Counted from the first letter of the stretch, positions 24,749-33,946 are shown. The stretch: 47,523 nucleotides of DNA from Lachnospiraceae bacterium (GCA_016290595.1 JAEEUR010000007.1:1-47523); one strand, 5' to 3'. Notes: generated by a model from the letters alone, not told the origin. Numbers and translations are program-made.

Positions 24749-26290
24749 TTATTCCAGGTCTTCCGGCACCGTGATCTTCCGGTTGCCGTAGTCGCCCATG
24801 ACGAGCTTGACGTTCCGGCCCGCCTGCTCCATCAGCGTGCAGTCGTCGGTCACGGGCCGCTTCGCAAAGCGCCGGTGCGCTTCTTCCAGCAGCGCTCTGT
24901 CAAAGCCCTGCGGCGTCTGCACCAGCCAGGTGTTCGGACGGTCCGTCGTCTCCAGCACCTCGCCCCGCTCGTTCGTCAGCTTTACCGTGTCCCGGCTGGG
25001 AACGGCCAGCGAGACGGCCGGATAGTCCCTTAGCGCCTCCAGGCAGTCGTCCACCGCGCGCGGCTTCACGAAGGGCCTGGCCGCGTCGTGGATCAGGACC
25101 AGCTTTTCACGGATATGGGCCAGCGCGTTCCGGACGGAATCCCGCCGCTCGGCGCCGCCCTCCGTCAGGAGGATCTTCGGCGCCTTGCCGGAAATCGGAG
25201 CTTCGGCCTTCAGGGCGGAAACGACGTCTTCGATCTGCGTCTTATCTTCCGGCCGGCAGGGGATCACGATCTTTTTGACCGCCGGATGCCGGTAAAAGAC
25301 CTTAAGCGTATGCGCCAGCACCGGCTCGCCCTTTAAGGGCGCGAAGATCTTGTTGACAGCGCCGCCGAATCGGCTGCCGCTGCCCCCCGCCGCGATGATC
25401 ACGCCGCAGGAAAGCGGTTTTTCTTTCGTGTTTTCGCAGGAAAAGAGCTTCCAGCCCGCCGGCAGTTTCCGGCGGATCCCGGAGGCGGCCGCGCTTCGGG
25501 TCTCCGCGTCCGCAAAAAGGCCGAGCACCGCGGAGCCGGAGCCGCAAAGCAGCGCATTTAAGGCGCCGGCTTCCTCCAGCAGTTCTTTCGCCTTCCGGAA
25601 GGCTTCGGCCGCCTCTCCGGAAAGCACGGCTTCAAAGTCATTGTGCAGCAAAGAGGCGATCTGTCTGACGTCTCCCTTAATCAGCGCCTCCTCCAGCTCC
25701 GCCTGCCGCCTTTCGATCTCAGCGGCGGAAAACGCCTGGGAGCCCAGCGCATCCCAGGCCTGATACATCTCTTTCGTCGGACAGGATACCGGCGGCTTTA
25801 CGATCAGGAAAGACAGGGCGGCGCGGCTGGCCAGAGGCGTCAGCTGCGTCCCGGTCCCGCGCCCGCGGGACGGCCCTTTCCTGAGAAGTGCCGGAACGTC
25901 CGCTCCCAGTGCCGCCGCTGCTTTCTCCAGTTCCGGCCGGGAAAAACAGCCGCCGTAAAAGTCGCTTAAGGCGTTCATCAGCGCGGCCGCGTCCGAGCTG
26001 CCGCCGCCCAGGCCCGCCTCCGAGGGGATCTTCTTGTCCAGATTCACGGCAAATTCGTCGGGAAGATGGAAGGACCGCTTCATTAAGGCGTACGCCTTCA
26101 CGGCCAGATTTTCCGCATTTTCCAGCTCCGGCCGCGAGCAGGCAAAAGAAAAAGCATCAGCCGGCTCCAGCTCCAGCGTATCGTGCAGGCCGATCGGCTG
26201 ATAGACTGTATCGACCGTATGATAGCCGTCCGGACGCCGTCCGGTGATATACAGGTTCAAGTTTACCTTGGCGCGGGAACGAACGATCAT
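24749..26290 (-). CDS. Fused IspE-IspD (CDP-ME kinase + CDP-ME synthase)
   Basis: A 513-residue bifunctional protein of the MEP isoprenoid pathway. Residues 1 to about 285 are IspE: AKVNLNLYITGRRPDGYH, the GHMP glycine loop GLGGGSSDAAALMNAL and the catalytic GADVP Asp. From about residue 293 it is IspD: CGVIIAAGGSGSRFGG, LIHDAARPFV, TWLVQTPQGF and VTDDCTLMEQAG; the usual PKQF reads NKIF. IspD makes CDP-methylerythritol from MEP and CTP, and IspE phosphorylates that product, so the two domains catalyse consecutive steps in reversed order along the chain. Known fusions are mostly IspD-IspF; IspE-IspD is unusual. The reading frame is uninterrupted. The start overlaps ispF by 4 bases (ATGA). The IspD part ends tightly after KITVPEDLE, a little shorter than usual. 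Confidence 0.92.
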   Translation of the reverse strand: MIVRSRAKVNLNLYITGRRPDGYHTVDTVYQPIGLHDTLELEPADAFSFACSRPELENAENLAVKAYALMKRSFHLPDEFAVNLDKKIPSEAGLGGGSSDAAALMNALSDFYGGCFSRPELEKAAAALGADVPALLRKGPSRGRGTGTQLTPLASRAALSFLIVKPPVSCPTKEMYQAWDALGSQAFSAAEIERRQAELEEALIKGDVRQIASLLHNDFEAVLSGEAAEAFRKAKELLEEAGALNALLCGSGSAVLGLFADAETRSAAASGIRRKLPAGWKLFSCENTKEKPLSCGVIIAAGGSGSRFGGAVNKIFAPLKGEPVLAHTLKVFYRHPAVKKIVIPCRPEDKTQIEDVVSALKAEAPISGKAPKILLTEGGAERRDSVRNALAHIREKLVLIHDAARPFVKPRAVDDCLEALRDYPAVSLAVPSRDTVKLTNERGEVLETTDRPNTWLVQTPQGFDRALLEEAHRRFAKRPVTDDCTLMEQAGRNVKLVMGDYGNRKITVPEDLE

Positions 26291-26802
26291 GCTTCGCCTT
26301 CCCCTTTCTTATCTCCCGCCGCATCCTTCAGCTCGGCCGTGATCAGGCAGAGCACCTGCATGCCCTCGCCTCTTCCGAAGCCGGTCAGGCCCTCACCGCT
26401 GGTCGCCGTTAAACCCACGTGCGCCGGCGCAAGGCCCAGCAGCGCGGCTACGCTTTCCTTAATGGCCGGGATGTGCGGAAACAGTCTCGGCCTTTTCGCC
26501 TCCACGCTGAAGGAAACGTGAAGGATCCGCCCACCCAGGCGCTCCAGATCGTTAAGCGCCTCGCGCAGGTACGTCCGGCTGTCCGTTTCTCCGGCCCGGC
26601 AGAGCGCATCAGCGACCGGTCCCAGGATATTCCGCCCGGTGACGCCGGAGACGGCGTTCGTTAAGGCGTGCAGCAGAACGTCGCCGTCGCTGTTGGCTTT
26701 CAGGCCTCTTTCTCCCTCTATAAGAACGCCGCCCAGTACGAGCGGCTTATCCTTTTCTTCTTCAAAACGGTGGGAATCCTGTCCCAGCGCGCAGCAGATC
26801 AT
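26287..26802 (-). CDS. ispF: 2-C-methyl-D-erythritol 2,4-cyclodiphosphate synthase, divergent type
   Basis: A 171-residue enzyme converting CDP-ME 2-phosphate into MEcPP in the MEP pathway. Zinc ligands are Asp9 and His11 (GQDSHRF) and His45 (SDGDVLLHAL). The C-terminal substrate loop GFGRGEGMQV is present. The region that in E. coli-type enzymes reads GDIGxxFPDxD is replaced by ILGPVADALCRAGETDS, a variant I remember from some clostridia and chlamydiae. The C-terminus has an extra charged tail (GDKKGEGEA). It lies 20 bp after the TPR-like gene and overlaps the IspE-IspD gene by 4 bases; all three MEP activities here are thus made together. Confidence 0.88.
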   Translation of the reverse strand: MICCALGQDSHRFEEEKDKPLVLGGVLIEGERGLKANSDGDVLLHALTNAVSGVTGRNILGPVADALCRAGETDSRTYLREALNDLERLGGRILHVSFSVEAKRPRLFPHIPAIKESVAALLGLAPAHVGLTATSGEGLTGFGRGEGMQVLCLITAELKDAAGDKKGEGEA

Positions 26803-26822
26803 CTTTCCGTCCTTTCTGCCCT

Positions 26823-27641
26823 TTACGTCGCCTGATTCTTCCGGTATTCTTCCTTCCAGCGGTACAGAAGCTCCAGGAACGCGTCGGTGCGCTCCGGCTC
26901 CTGCTTATCCATGAGGGCGGCCGCTTCCAGGCCCTTGCCCTGATACTGCGCCAGATTTCTCCGGCTTTCCAGATTGCTGCGGTACTGCTCCAGCTTTTCC
27001 TCGTCGATGACCGTTTCCAGTCCGAGCGGCACCTCGTCCTGTCCCATCAGGACGTTCAGCAGGTACATCTTCTCCGGCAGGGAGGAATCGCGGTTGATGG
27101 CGTAGGCGCGGCGCAGGCAGTCCATCGCGTCGGCGTAGTCCTCCACGCGGGCGTAGCAGGCCGCCTTGTTGGTCCAGATACGGGCCGTGAAGTCCCGGCC
27201 GCCCGTCTCCCGGCCGTCCTGCGTCAGCAGCTGATTGTAGATGCGCAGCGCACTGTAATACTTGCCTCGCGTAAAGAGGGCGTCGCCTTTGGCCTTTAAG
27301 CGGCTGGCCGTCCCGCTTAAGGACAGCTGCTCCAGCTGCTTGCGGAAGGTGAAAAGCTCGGCGCTTGAGTAATAGCGCAGATCCTGCAGGATCACGTAAA
27401 GGATCTCGTACAGGCCGGCGCCGTTTTCGCGCAGGCGGCGCACCCGCTCCTCCAGCTTGTCCTGCTCCAGCTGGCGCAGGAAATCGAAGAGGCGTTCATC
27501 CGGGAAGCTCTCGTCGATCAGAAGCAGGTTGTTGTAGATATAGTAGCTTAGTTCCTCGCCGGAATACAGATGGATGCCCAGCTCGGGCACGTAATACGGC
27601 CGGCTCACCGGCCCCATGCGGCACAGGATCAGATTGCCCAC
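26823..27641 (-). CDS. TPR-like protein of unknown function, linked to DUF5716/DUF5717
   Basis: A 272-residue soluble protein starting with GTG at 27641 behind AAGGAGG. The N-terminus (LCRMGPVSRPYYVPELG) is followed by helical sequence; segments such as KGDALFTRGKYYSALRIYNQLL and RIWTNKAACYARVEDYADAMDCLRRAY are two TPR-like helix pairs (about residues 137-212). There is no signal peptide or membrane helix. It starts 16 bp after the DUF5716-like gene and precedes ispF. TPR repeats usually hold protein partners, so it may be an adaptor for the two upstream proteins. No enzyme motif is visible. I do not recognise a named family with confidence. Confidence 0.75.
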   Translation of the reverse strand: MGNLILCRMGPVSRPYYVPELGIHLYSGEELSYYIYNNLLLIDESFPDERLFDFLRQLEQDKLEERVRRLRENGAGLYEILYVILQDLRYYSSAELFTFRKQLEQLSLSGTASRLKAKGDALFTRGKYYSALRIYNQLLTQDGRETGGRDFTARIWTNKAACYARVEDYADAMDCLRRAYAINRDSSLPEKMYLLNVLMGQDEVPLGLETVIDEEKLEQYRSNLESRRNLAQYQGKGLEAAALMDKQEPERTDAFLELLYRWKEEYRKNQAT

Positions 27642-27657
27642 AGCAGCGCCTCCTTCC

Positions 27658-28923
27658 TTAAGAGATCAGGAAATCCTTGCGGATCACCATATCCGTGGCG
27701 GGGAAGAGTTCCCCGAAGCCCTTGTCCACCACCCGCACCGTCACGTGGTTTTCCGACGCGAAGGATACGATCAGCTGGACTCTCGTCGTTTTATTGGGCC
27801 TGGCCGGCAGCTCTGCCAGCGAGATCCCGATATTTTCCACCCGCTGGGTGGAGAAGGGCGTGATCAAAAGGTCCAGGCTGTGAACGTCGTCCAGGATGAA
27901 CTCCGCGGAGACGCGCGCCTCGTACCAGTTGCTGCCCGCGCTGGCCAGGACCAGCTGCTCGTTCTTGCCGTCCCGCACCGCGTAAACGCTGATAGAGGAA
28001 GCCAGACGCCCCTCGCAGATGCAGATGTACGGATAAGCCGACTCTTCCAGCGTGCTGTCGTAGGCCACCAGGCAGGCGCCGTCCGAAAACAGATGCTGCC
28101 CGCCGAAGACTTTCCGCTTATTGCATATCTTCCGGATGAACTCCGGCGCCCAGTTCACGCTGCCGAAGCCCTCTCCCGTTAAGAAAACGGAGGAGATCAG
28201 CTTCTTGCTCAGCATGCGGTCCGCGCAGTTGGACAGGATGGTGTCCGCCATGCGCTCGCCGACCGGCGTCTCCAGGATATCCAGGTCGAAGGCTTCCTCC
28301 AGCGGTTCCCGCCTTGCCTCCAGGATCTGGGGCCGGCGGCCGCGGATGGCCCGCAGCTCGAAGAAATCCAGGCCGGCGTCCGTCAAGTCGAAGCCGACCA
28401 CCATGTTCGGCCAGAGCTCCTTGGGCTGGGCCGCCACGTAATAGGAGAAGCACTCGGTATGGCTTAAGAAACGGATCTTGTCCCTTGAAAGGCCCGCCAG
28501 ATCGCAGGCCGCCGTCAGCCGGTCCAGAAGATCCGGATTCAGTTCCTTTAAGCCGAAGGCCACGCAGCGCACCGGTTCGACGCCGTACTTGCCGCGGGGG
28601 AGGGAAAGCAGCTGCTCGATGAAGTGCCCCATGAGATCCACGGCGCCGTACTGCACGCCCTCGATGGTGGCGCTGCCGTTCTTGTACAGCAGCTTCACCA
28701 GCTTGTCCACCATGGTGCCCTCTCCCATCAGGGCCCGGCGGTAGGCCTCGGAGCCGATCAGCCAGGTATCGCTGCCCCGCATCTTGCAGAGCACCGTCGG
28801 GATCAGGCAGCTTTCCTCTTCGCTGCCCATCAGGAAGGGCTCCGGCGCGTTTTTCGCAGGAGAGAAGGTACTGATCTGGCTGTAGGTATCGCACAGATCG
28901 ATGCCCAGGATCAGTTCGTTCAT
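27658..28923 (-). CDS. Actin/Hsp70-like protein, DUF5716-like
   Basis: A 421-residue protein. The N-terminus ELILGIDLCDTYSQIS resembles the first phosphate-binding strand of actin/Hsp70 ATPases (DxG-type, here IDLCDTYSQ), and NMVVGFDLTDAGLDFFEL looks like the second such motif. SVFLTGEGFGS matches the adenosine-loop position. I associate this architecture with DUF5716 of Lachnospiraceae. The C-terminal third is beta-rich (ELPARPNKTTRVQLIVSF), like the substrate domain of Hsp70 but shorter. No membrane segment. The ATG at 28923 follows GGAGAG. Neighbours upstream (DUF5717-like) and downstream (TPR-like) suggest a chaperone-like three-protein set. ATPase activity is inferred from fold only. Confidence 0.72.
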   Translation of the reverse strand: MNELILGIDLCDTYSQISTFSPAKNAPEPFLMGSEEESCLIPTVLCKMRGSDTWLIGSEAYRRALMGEGTMVDKLVKLLYKNGSATIEGVQYGAVDLMGHFIEQLLSLPRGKYGVEPVRCVAFGLKELNPDLLDRLTAACDLAGLSRDKIRFLSHTECFSYYVAAQPKELWPNMVVGFDLTDAGLDFFELRAIRGRRPQILEARREPLEEAFDLDILETPVGERMADTILSNCADRMLSKKLISSVFLTGEGFGSVNWAPEFIRKICNKRKVFGGQHLFSDGACLVAYDSTLEESAYPYICICEGRLASSISVYAVRDGKNEQLVLASAGSNWYEARVSAEFILDDVHSLDLLITPFSTQRVENIGISLAELPARPNKTTRVQLIVSFASENHVTVRVVDKGFGELFPATDMVIRKDFLIS

Positions 28924-28969
28924 GTTTCTCTCCTTTCCGCCGCAGCCGGCTTGATCAAACAGGGATATT

Positions 28970-28978
28970 ATTATATCA
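28970..28978 (-). promoter_or_regulatory. Possible extended -10 promoter before the DUF5716-like gene
   Basis: The minus strand reads TGATATAAT, a perfect -10 with the TGn extension, but no good -35 is seen 17 bp upstream. A small TTCCC/GGGAA hairpin just upstream may mark the end of the preceding transcript. It could allow separate expression of the DUF5716-like gene and those after it. Confidence 0.45.
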
Positions 28979-29004
28979 GATCTTTCCCGCGAGGGGAAGG
29001 TTTT

Positions 29005-32000
29005 TTACACCGAATGGAAGTATTCTTTCAGCAGCACGTCTTCCTTGCCGAATTCCACGATCTCCTGCTGCCAGCCTTCCTTTTCGTCCACCGCGTCCCG
29101 GATGACCCGGTTTAAGCGTGCGAAGCGTCCGCCGCCCGGTCCGGCCGCGCCCGGCAGCCTGCCCTCGCTGATCAGCTGCCCGCTTCTTTCGATCCGGTAT
29201 TCCAGGATCTCGTCCGCGAACAGCAGCACCGGCTTGACGTAGATGCCCCGGTACACGTGCGGCATCTCCGTGCGGACGAAGTCCTGCTCCTCTTCCTGCG
29301 GCAGGATGCGCGTCGCGATCGTGACCGTCTCGTTTTCACTGCCCCGGTACTCGATCAGGGTCTTGTCCGAAAGCTCCGCGGGCAGCGGGAAGAAGCGGCC
29401 CAGCTTCTGCTGGTACAGGAAAAACTTGCCCTGGTTGTACAGGTTCTGCAGAAGGAGGCTCGCCAGCTTCGTCACGTCCGGCGAGAGGCTTTCCTTGCCG
29501 GAATAGAACTTCGTCAGCGCCAGCTGGCAGATGAGCGGCAGCTGCTCCGGCCGTTTTTCGGAGGCGGCCCAGGAGGCCAGATAGGCGAAGACGTTCTCCG
29601 GAATGTTCTCCTCCCGGCAGAAATAGCGCTCGCTCTGCAGCACCGCATAGGCGTGCAGCAGCTGGCGGTTGGGCGATTTCGTACCCTTTAAGTACAGATC
29701 CACCACCCACTCGATGCGCTCGCTCTCCTCGGTGAAGATCATCTGCCCCAGGAGGCGCTCCGGCAGGTCGTAGTATAAAGCTTCCCCGCCGGCGGCCAGC
29801 TTTAAGAGCTGGCGCATGCTTTCGGTCCCGCCGTTGTAATAACGGCTAAGATAAGTCAGCGTGACGGGGCTCCAGTCGCCGCCCCGGTAGAGGGCCAGCG
29901 ACACGCCGAAGACGTGCTTTTCGTACTCGTAGCTGCGGCTGCGGATCTGCCGGTCCATCAGCTTCAGGAGCATCTGCGGATCGAAGCTGCGGTAGCCGAA
30001 GCGGTAGACCATTTCCACGGCCGCCTCTTCCTCGCCCTTCATCAGGAAGTGCTCCGCCAGAAGCTTGCCGGCCTTCTGCTCCAGATAGGGGCTGCGGCGC
30101 AGCGAGGCCATCAGCGACGCGTACTCCGTGTCGTTCATGTCGTGCTGCCGGATCAGGCTGACGATCAGCTTTTCCCGGAACACGTCCGAAAGGTCCTCCC
30201 AGTCGCTGTAGCGGCGGATCAGTTCGCGGACCTCCATATCGTTGGCGCTGCCGCGGATCGCGCTCTGGCAGAGCGCCAGGCGGAAGGGCAGGCTGTCCGG
30301 GCACAGGCGCCGCAGCGACTGCATGAGCCGCTCGTCCGCCGTCATCAGCTGCCGGCGGGTAAAGACGTTCTGGGCGTAGCGGTTGCCGTCCCGGTCCACG
30401 AACAAAAGCCGGCAGTACGGCGTATAGACCGGAATGTAGGCTTCGCCGTCCCGGACCGGATAGATGTAGGATTCCTTCAGTTCTCCGTACAGGACGAGGA
30501 TCCGCTCGATCGCCTTGTTGGCCAGGCTCAGATGGACGGTATAGACGATCTCCGAAAGCAGGCCGGCCGTTCTTTCGTCCAGCACTTCAGGGATCAGCAT
30601 TTTTTCGTAGAAAAACGCGTCGGATTCGCTCACGCTCCCCTTTAAAAGCCGCTCCAGGGCAAAGCTCTGGATCTGCTTTTCGTACAGGCGGTACATCTGG
30701 GTCTCGGGCCCGTACTGCCTGGCGACGTAGCGGTAGAGCGACGTGCGGGCTTCCACCCGCTCCGGGCTGTTGTAGGTGTAGTAAAGCTGAACCATCTGCG
30801 GGATGTCCCCGTTGAAGTCCTCGGGCAGGACGGACAGATACGCCTCGTACAGTTCCGGCAGGCGGACGTCCTCCCGGATGCCCGCCTCGTAAAGCGGACG
30901 GTACTCCGGCTTGAAGACGCCGCGCCGCAGGATCACCGTGAGCAGCGCCGTCAGCAGCTCCTTCTCCGGATAGGCCGCGTACAGCAGCTTCATCAGACGC
31001 AGGGCGCCGGGATGCGGATCCTTCTGCAGCACGATCAGGCGGGCGATGCGGTCCGCCGTATCGGCCGACCAGCAGCCGAAGCGCGCACCGAAGTACAGGA
31101 TATAGCGGGTGAAGGGATCAAAGCGCTTGATCAGATCGGGATGCGCGTTGATGAGCAGGACGGCTTCGATCTTCAAAAGCAGCGGCAGATTGCGGTTCAG
31201 ATAGTGTTCGCGGATCTTCTGGAAGCATTTTTCCGGCTGCTCGGCCCACTCGCTGTCGGAGCGCATGAGCAGCGGCATCAGCTCCGGCTTGTCCGCCTCC
31301 TCTTCCTTCAGGCGGTATAAAAGACGCAGGAAGCTCTCGGAGAGGCGGTTGCCCTTCTCCATCTCTTCTTCCAGATATAAAAACCACAGGTACTGGCTGA
31401 TGTTTTCGGTGCGGCTGCGCTGGATGGGCGCCCGGTTCTGCTCCAGGATCTCTTTCTCCTCGCGCCTTAAGTTCAGCTGGCGGTAGATCTCCGCCCTTAA
31501 GAGTGCCTGTTCGGTCCCCGCCTCCTTCAGCTCGTCGCAGGTATTCAGGTATTTCACCACCTGCGCTTCCACGCCGTGAGGCTTCTTTTCGGCCGCGTAC
31601 AGCACCACCATGCTCTTGGCCAGCTGCAGGGCGGCGCGGCGGTACTGGCTGCGTTTTAAGCCGGCCACGTCGGGCTTCCGCTCCGGAATGACCGTCACGG
31701 AGATATGCACTTCCTCCCGGCCGGTATTGACCAGGATCTCGCCCAGGTTTTTGCCGCCGTGAAGCTTTTCCGCCGAAAACTGCAGCGGGATGCGGAGCGT
31801 ATCGCCGTCAAAATCCAGCGCAGTCCAGCGTTCCTTGCGGAAACGCAGGAAGGGCGCCAGGCTCTTTACCGATATCAGGCAGTAGCCGGAGCCGCTGCGG
31901 GTGATCACGAGCTCGCCCTTTAATTCATCCTCGCGGCACACGTAGGTCTGCGGTTCCCGGTCCACCCGGAGCTTCACCGGCTTCTTGGCGCCGCAGGCGA

Positions 32001-32544
32001 CCAGAAATTCTTCCAGCGCCATCCGGCGGTCCGGCGAGCGGCGCAGCGCCTGGTACAGGGCGCGCAGGGAATCATCCTTCAGGAAAGGCAGCTCGGCGAA
32101 TTTCTCGGATTCAAACAGGGCCAGCATCGTATCCGGCCGCTTTTCCGCCAGCTCGCCCATTTCCGCAAAAGTGGCCGGCGCGTCCGGCAGGCCGGGCAGC
32201 GTCTGCGTGAAGGAAACGCGGTACGGCAGACTCAGGTCGCCGCCGTTCGTCACCAGCGAGAAGCTGCCTTCCAGCACCGAACTCTCCGTTTCATTCTCTC
32301 CGTGAAGGACGAAGGGCACGACGGCATTGACCCCGGCAAAGGCGTTCTGCGGGATCTCGATCCGGTCGTCATCCGCGTAGGCCAGCCCCCGGAAAGGAAC
32401 GCCGTTTCGGCTTTCCATCGTGATGACGCCTTCCGCCTGTCCTCCGCAGGGGACAAACAGCTCGAGCGACGGCTCCGCAAAGCTGATCAGCGGTCTTCTG
32501 TCTTCCGTGATCCCCTTTGCCAGCTGATTGATCTTTTTCCTCAC
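29005..32544 (-). CDS. Large DUF5717-like protein (beta domains plus helical repeats)
   Basis: The start is placed at GTG 32544 behind AAGGAGG, giving 1179 residues; an in-frame ATG 30 bases upstream has no ribosome binding site. The N-terminus (KKINQLAKG, then FAEPSLELFVPCGG and LEGSFSLVTNGGDLSLPYRVSF) matches what I recall of the DUF5717 N-terminal region, followed by two beta-sandwich-like stretches up to about residue 300. From about 320 to 1040 it is a helical, TPR/HEAT-like solenoid with many Leu/Tyr/Arg pairs (LYRYVARQYGPETQMYRLYE). A final beta-rich part (about 1050-1179) ends in FHSV. There is no signal peptide or membrane helix, so it is cytosolic. It leads an operon with the DUF5716-like and TPR-like genes. 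Function is unknown; a scaffold is the simplest reading. Confidence 0.8.
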   Translation of the reverse strand: MRKKINQLAKGITEDRRPLISFAEPSLELFVPCGGQAEGVITMESRNGVPFRGLAYADDDRIEIPQNAFAGVNAVVPFVLHGENETESSVLEGSFSLVTNGGDLSLPYRVSFTQTLPGLPDAPATFAEMGELAEKRPDTMLALFESEKFAELPFLKDDSLRALYQALRRSPDRRMALEEFLVACGAKKPVKLRVDREPQTYVCREDELKGELVITRSGSGYCLISVKSLAPFLRFRKERWTALDFDGDTLRIPLQFSAEKLHGGKNLGEILVNTGREEVHISVTVIPERKPDVAGLKRSQYRRAALQLAKSMVVLYAAEKKPHGVEAQVVKYLNTCDELKEAGTEQALLRAEIYRQLNLRREEKEILEQNRAPIQRSRTENISQYLWFLYLEEEMEKGNRLSESFLRLLYRLKEEEADKPELMPLLMRSDSEWAEQPEKCFQKIREHYLNRNLPLLLKIEAVLLINAHPDLIKRFDPFTRYILYFGARFGCWSADTADRIARLIVLQKDPHPGALRLMKLLYAAYPEKELLTALLTVILRRGVFKPEYRPLYEAGIREDVRLPELYEAYLSVLPEDFNGDIPQMVQLYYTYNSPERVEARTSLYRYVARQYGPETQMYRLYEKQIQSFALERLLKGSVSESDAFFYEKMLIPEVLDERTAGLLSEIVYTVHLSLANKAIERILVLYGELKESYIYPVRDGEAYIPVYTPYCRLLFVDRDGNRYAQNVFTRRQLMTADERLMQSLRRLCPDSLPFRLALCQSAIRGSANDMEVRELIRRYSDWEDLSDVFREKLIVSLIRQHDMNDTEYASLMASLRRSPYLEQKAGKLLAEHFLMKGEEEAAVEMVYRFGYRSFDPQMLLKLMDRQIRSRSYEYEKHVFGVSLALYRGGDWSPVTLTYLSRYYNGGTESMRQLLKLAAGGEALYYDLPERLLGQMIFTEESERIEWVVDLYLKGTKSPNRQLLHAYAVLQSERYFCREENIPENVFAYLASWAASEKRPEQLPLICQLALTKFYSGKESLSPDVTKLASLLLQNLYNQGKFFLYQQKLGRFFPLPAELSDKTLIEYRGSENETVTIATRILPQEEEQDFVRTEMPHVYRGIYVKPVLLFADEILEYRIERSGQLISEGRLPGAAGPGGGRFARLNRVIRDAVDEKEGWQQEIVEFGKEDVLLKEYFHSV

Positions 32545-32617
32545 GACGTCCTCCTTTCCCCAAAAAGGCCTCAAAATGGCACCGATGTGGGGGACAAAGC
32601 CCGATTTCTGTTCTATT

Positions 32618-33946
32618 TTACACCAATTGTGTCAAAAACTCCAGATATTTTTTTATTTCCCGCTCATAGCCGTTATCGCCGGGCTCCAGGAAATGCTTCC
32701 CGACCAGTTCGTCCGGCAGATACTGCTGCTTCACGTAGTGACCGGGGTAGTCGTGCGCGTATTTGTAGCCGATCCCGCGGCCCAGCTCGCTGTGCCCCTG
32801 ATAGTTCGCGTCCTGCAGATGCGGCGGCACGGTCTTGATATCCGTCTTCTCCACTTCGGCCAGCGCCGCCTCTATCCCCATATAGGCTGCGTTGCTCTTC
32901 GGCGCCGTCGCCACGTAGGTGGCCGCCAGCGCCAGGGGGATGCGCCCCTCCGGCATGCCGACGCGCTCGACGGTCTCGGCCGCCGCGACCGCGACCTGAA
33001 GGGCCCGCGGATCCGCCAGCCCCACGTCCTCCGCCGCGCAGATCATGATCCGCCGGGCGATGAACTTCGGGTCCTCGCCGGCCGTGATCATCCGGGCCAG
33101 GTAATAAAGCACCGCGTCCGGATCCGAGCCGCGCATGCTTTTGATAAAGGCGCTGATCACGTCGTAGTGGTTGTCGCCGTCCTTGTCGTAGCGGACGGCC
33201 CGGCGCTGGATGCACTCCTCCGCCACCGCCAGCGTGATATGGATGAGTCCGTCCGGCGCGCGGTCCGTGGTCAGGACCGCCAGCTCCACCGCGCTGATGG
33301 CGCGTCTGGCGTCGCCGCCGGCCACGTCCGCCAGAAATTCGGCCGCGTCGTTATCGATCACGGCACGGTACATGCCCATGCCTTTTTTATCGTCTTCCAC
33401 GGCCCGGCGGATCAGGGTCAGGATATCTTCCTTATCCAGGGGCTTTAGTTCAAAGATATTCGAGCGGGACAGAAGCGCCCGGTTGACTTCAAAGAAAGGA
33501 TTTTCCGTGGTGGCGCCGATCAGGATCACGGTGCCGTCCTCCACGTAAGGCAGCAGATAGTCCTGCTGCGCCTTGTTGAAGCGGTGGATCTCGTCGATGA
33601 AAAGGATGGTCTTCTTGCCGTAGGCCGCGCGGTTCTGCTTCGCCTCGGCCACGACCTCCTCCATGTCCTTCTTGCCGGAGGTCGTCGCATTGATCTGCCG
33701 GAACTCGGCTTTGGTCGCCTTGGCGATCACCTGCGCCAGCGTGGTCTTGCCCGTGCCGGGCGGGCCGTAAAAGATGAGCGACGAGAGCTGATCCGCCCGG
33801 ATGGCGCGCGAAAGCAGCTTGTCCGGCCCCAGAATATGCTTCTGGCCCACGACCTCGTCCAGCGTTTCGGGACGGAGCCGGAGCGCCAGCGGGCTCTCCT
33901 TCTCGCGGGCCTGTTCGTTCATATAGTCAAAAAGGGTTCTGGCCAT
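32618..33946 (-). CDS. rarA: Replication-associated recombination protein A (AAA+ ATPase)
   Basis: A 442-residue RarA/MgsA homologue. Walker A is GPPGTGKTT, Walker B LFIDEIHRF, sensor 1 LIGATTENPFFEV and the Arg finger region ALLSRSNIFEL; the C-terminal tetramerisation and winged part (SFIKSMRGSDPDAALYYLARM-like, here IKSMRGSDPDAVLYYLARM) and the ending with HYVKQQYLPDEL are all present. Length is normal. RarA acts at stalled replication forks together with single-strand binding protein. It lies 12 bp after the phosphodiesterase gene and is probably transcribed with it. Confidence 0.95.
   Translation of the reverse strand: MARTLFDYMNEQAREKESPLALRLRPETLDEVVGQKHILGPDKLLSRAIRADQLSSLIFYGPPGTGKTTLAQVIAKATKAEFRQINATTSGKKDMEEVVAEAKQNRAAYGKKTILFIDEIHRFNKAQQDYLLPYVEDGTVILIGATTENPFFEVNRALLSRSNIFELKPLDKEDILTLIRRAVEDDKKGMGMYRAVIDNDAAEFLADVAGGDARRAISAVELAVLTTDRAPDGLIHITLAVAEECIQRRAVRYDKDGDNHYDVISAFIKSMRGSDPDAVLYYLARMITAGEDPKFIARRIMICAAEDVGLADPRALQVAVAAAETVERVGMPEGRIPLALAATYVATAPKSNAAYMGIEAALAEVEKTDIKTVPPHLQDANYQGHSELGRGIGYKYAHDYPGHYVKQQYLPDELVGKHFLEPGDNGYEREIKKYLEFLTQLV

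Noticed and set aside
32588..32640. A TTGACA and TAAAAT pair on the minus strand before the DUF5717-like gene
   Set aside because: The spacing is only 9 bp and the TTGACA is part of the rarA coding end. A promoter for this operon remains unlocated.
32302..33448. Overlapping plus-strand open frames opposite the DUF5717-like and rarA genes
   Set aside because: They are shadows of well-supported minus-strand genes and show no domain signature.
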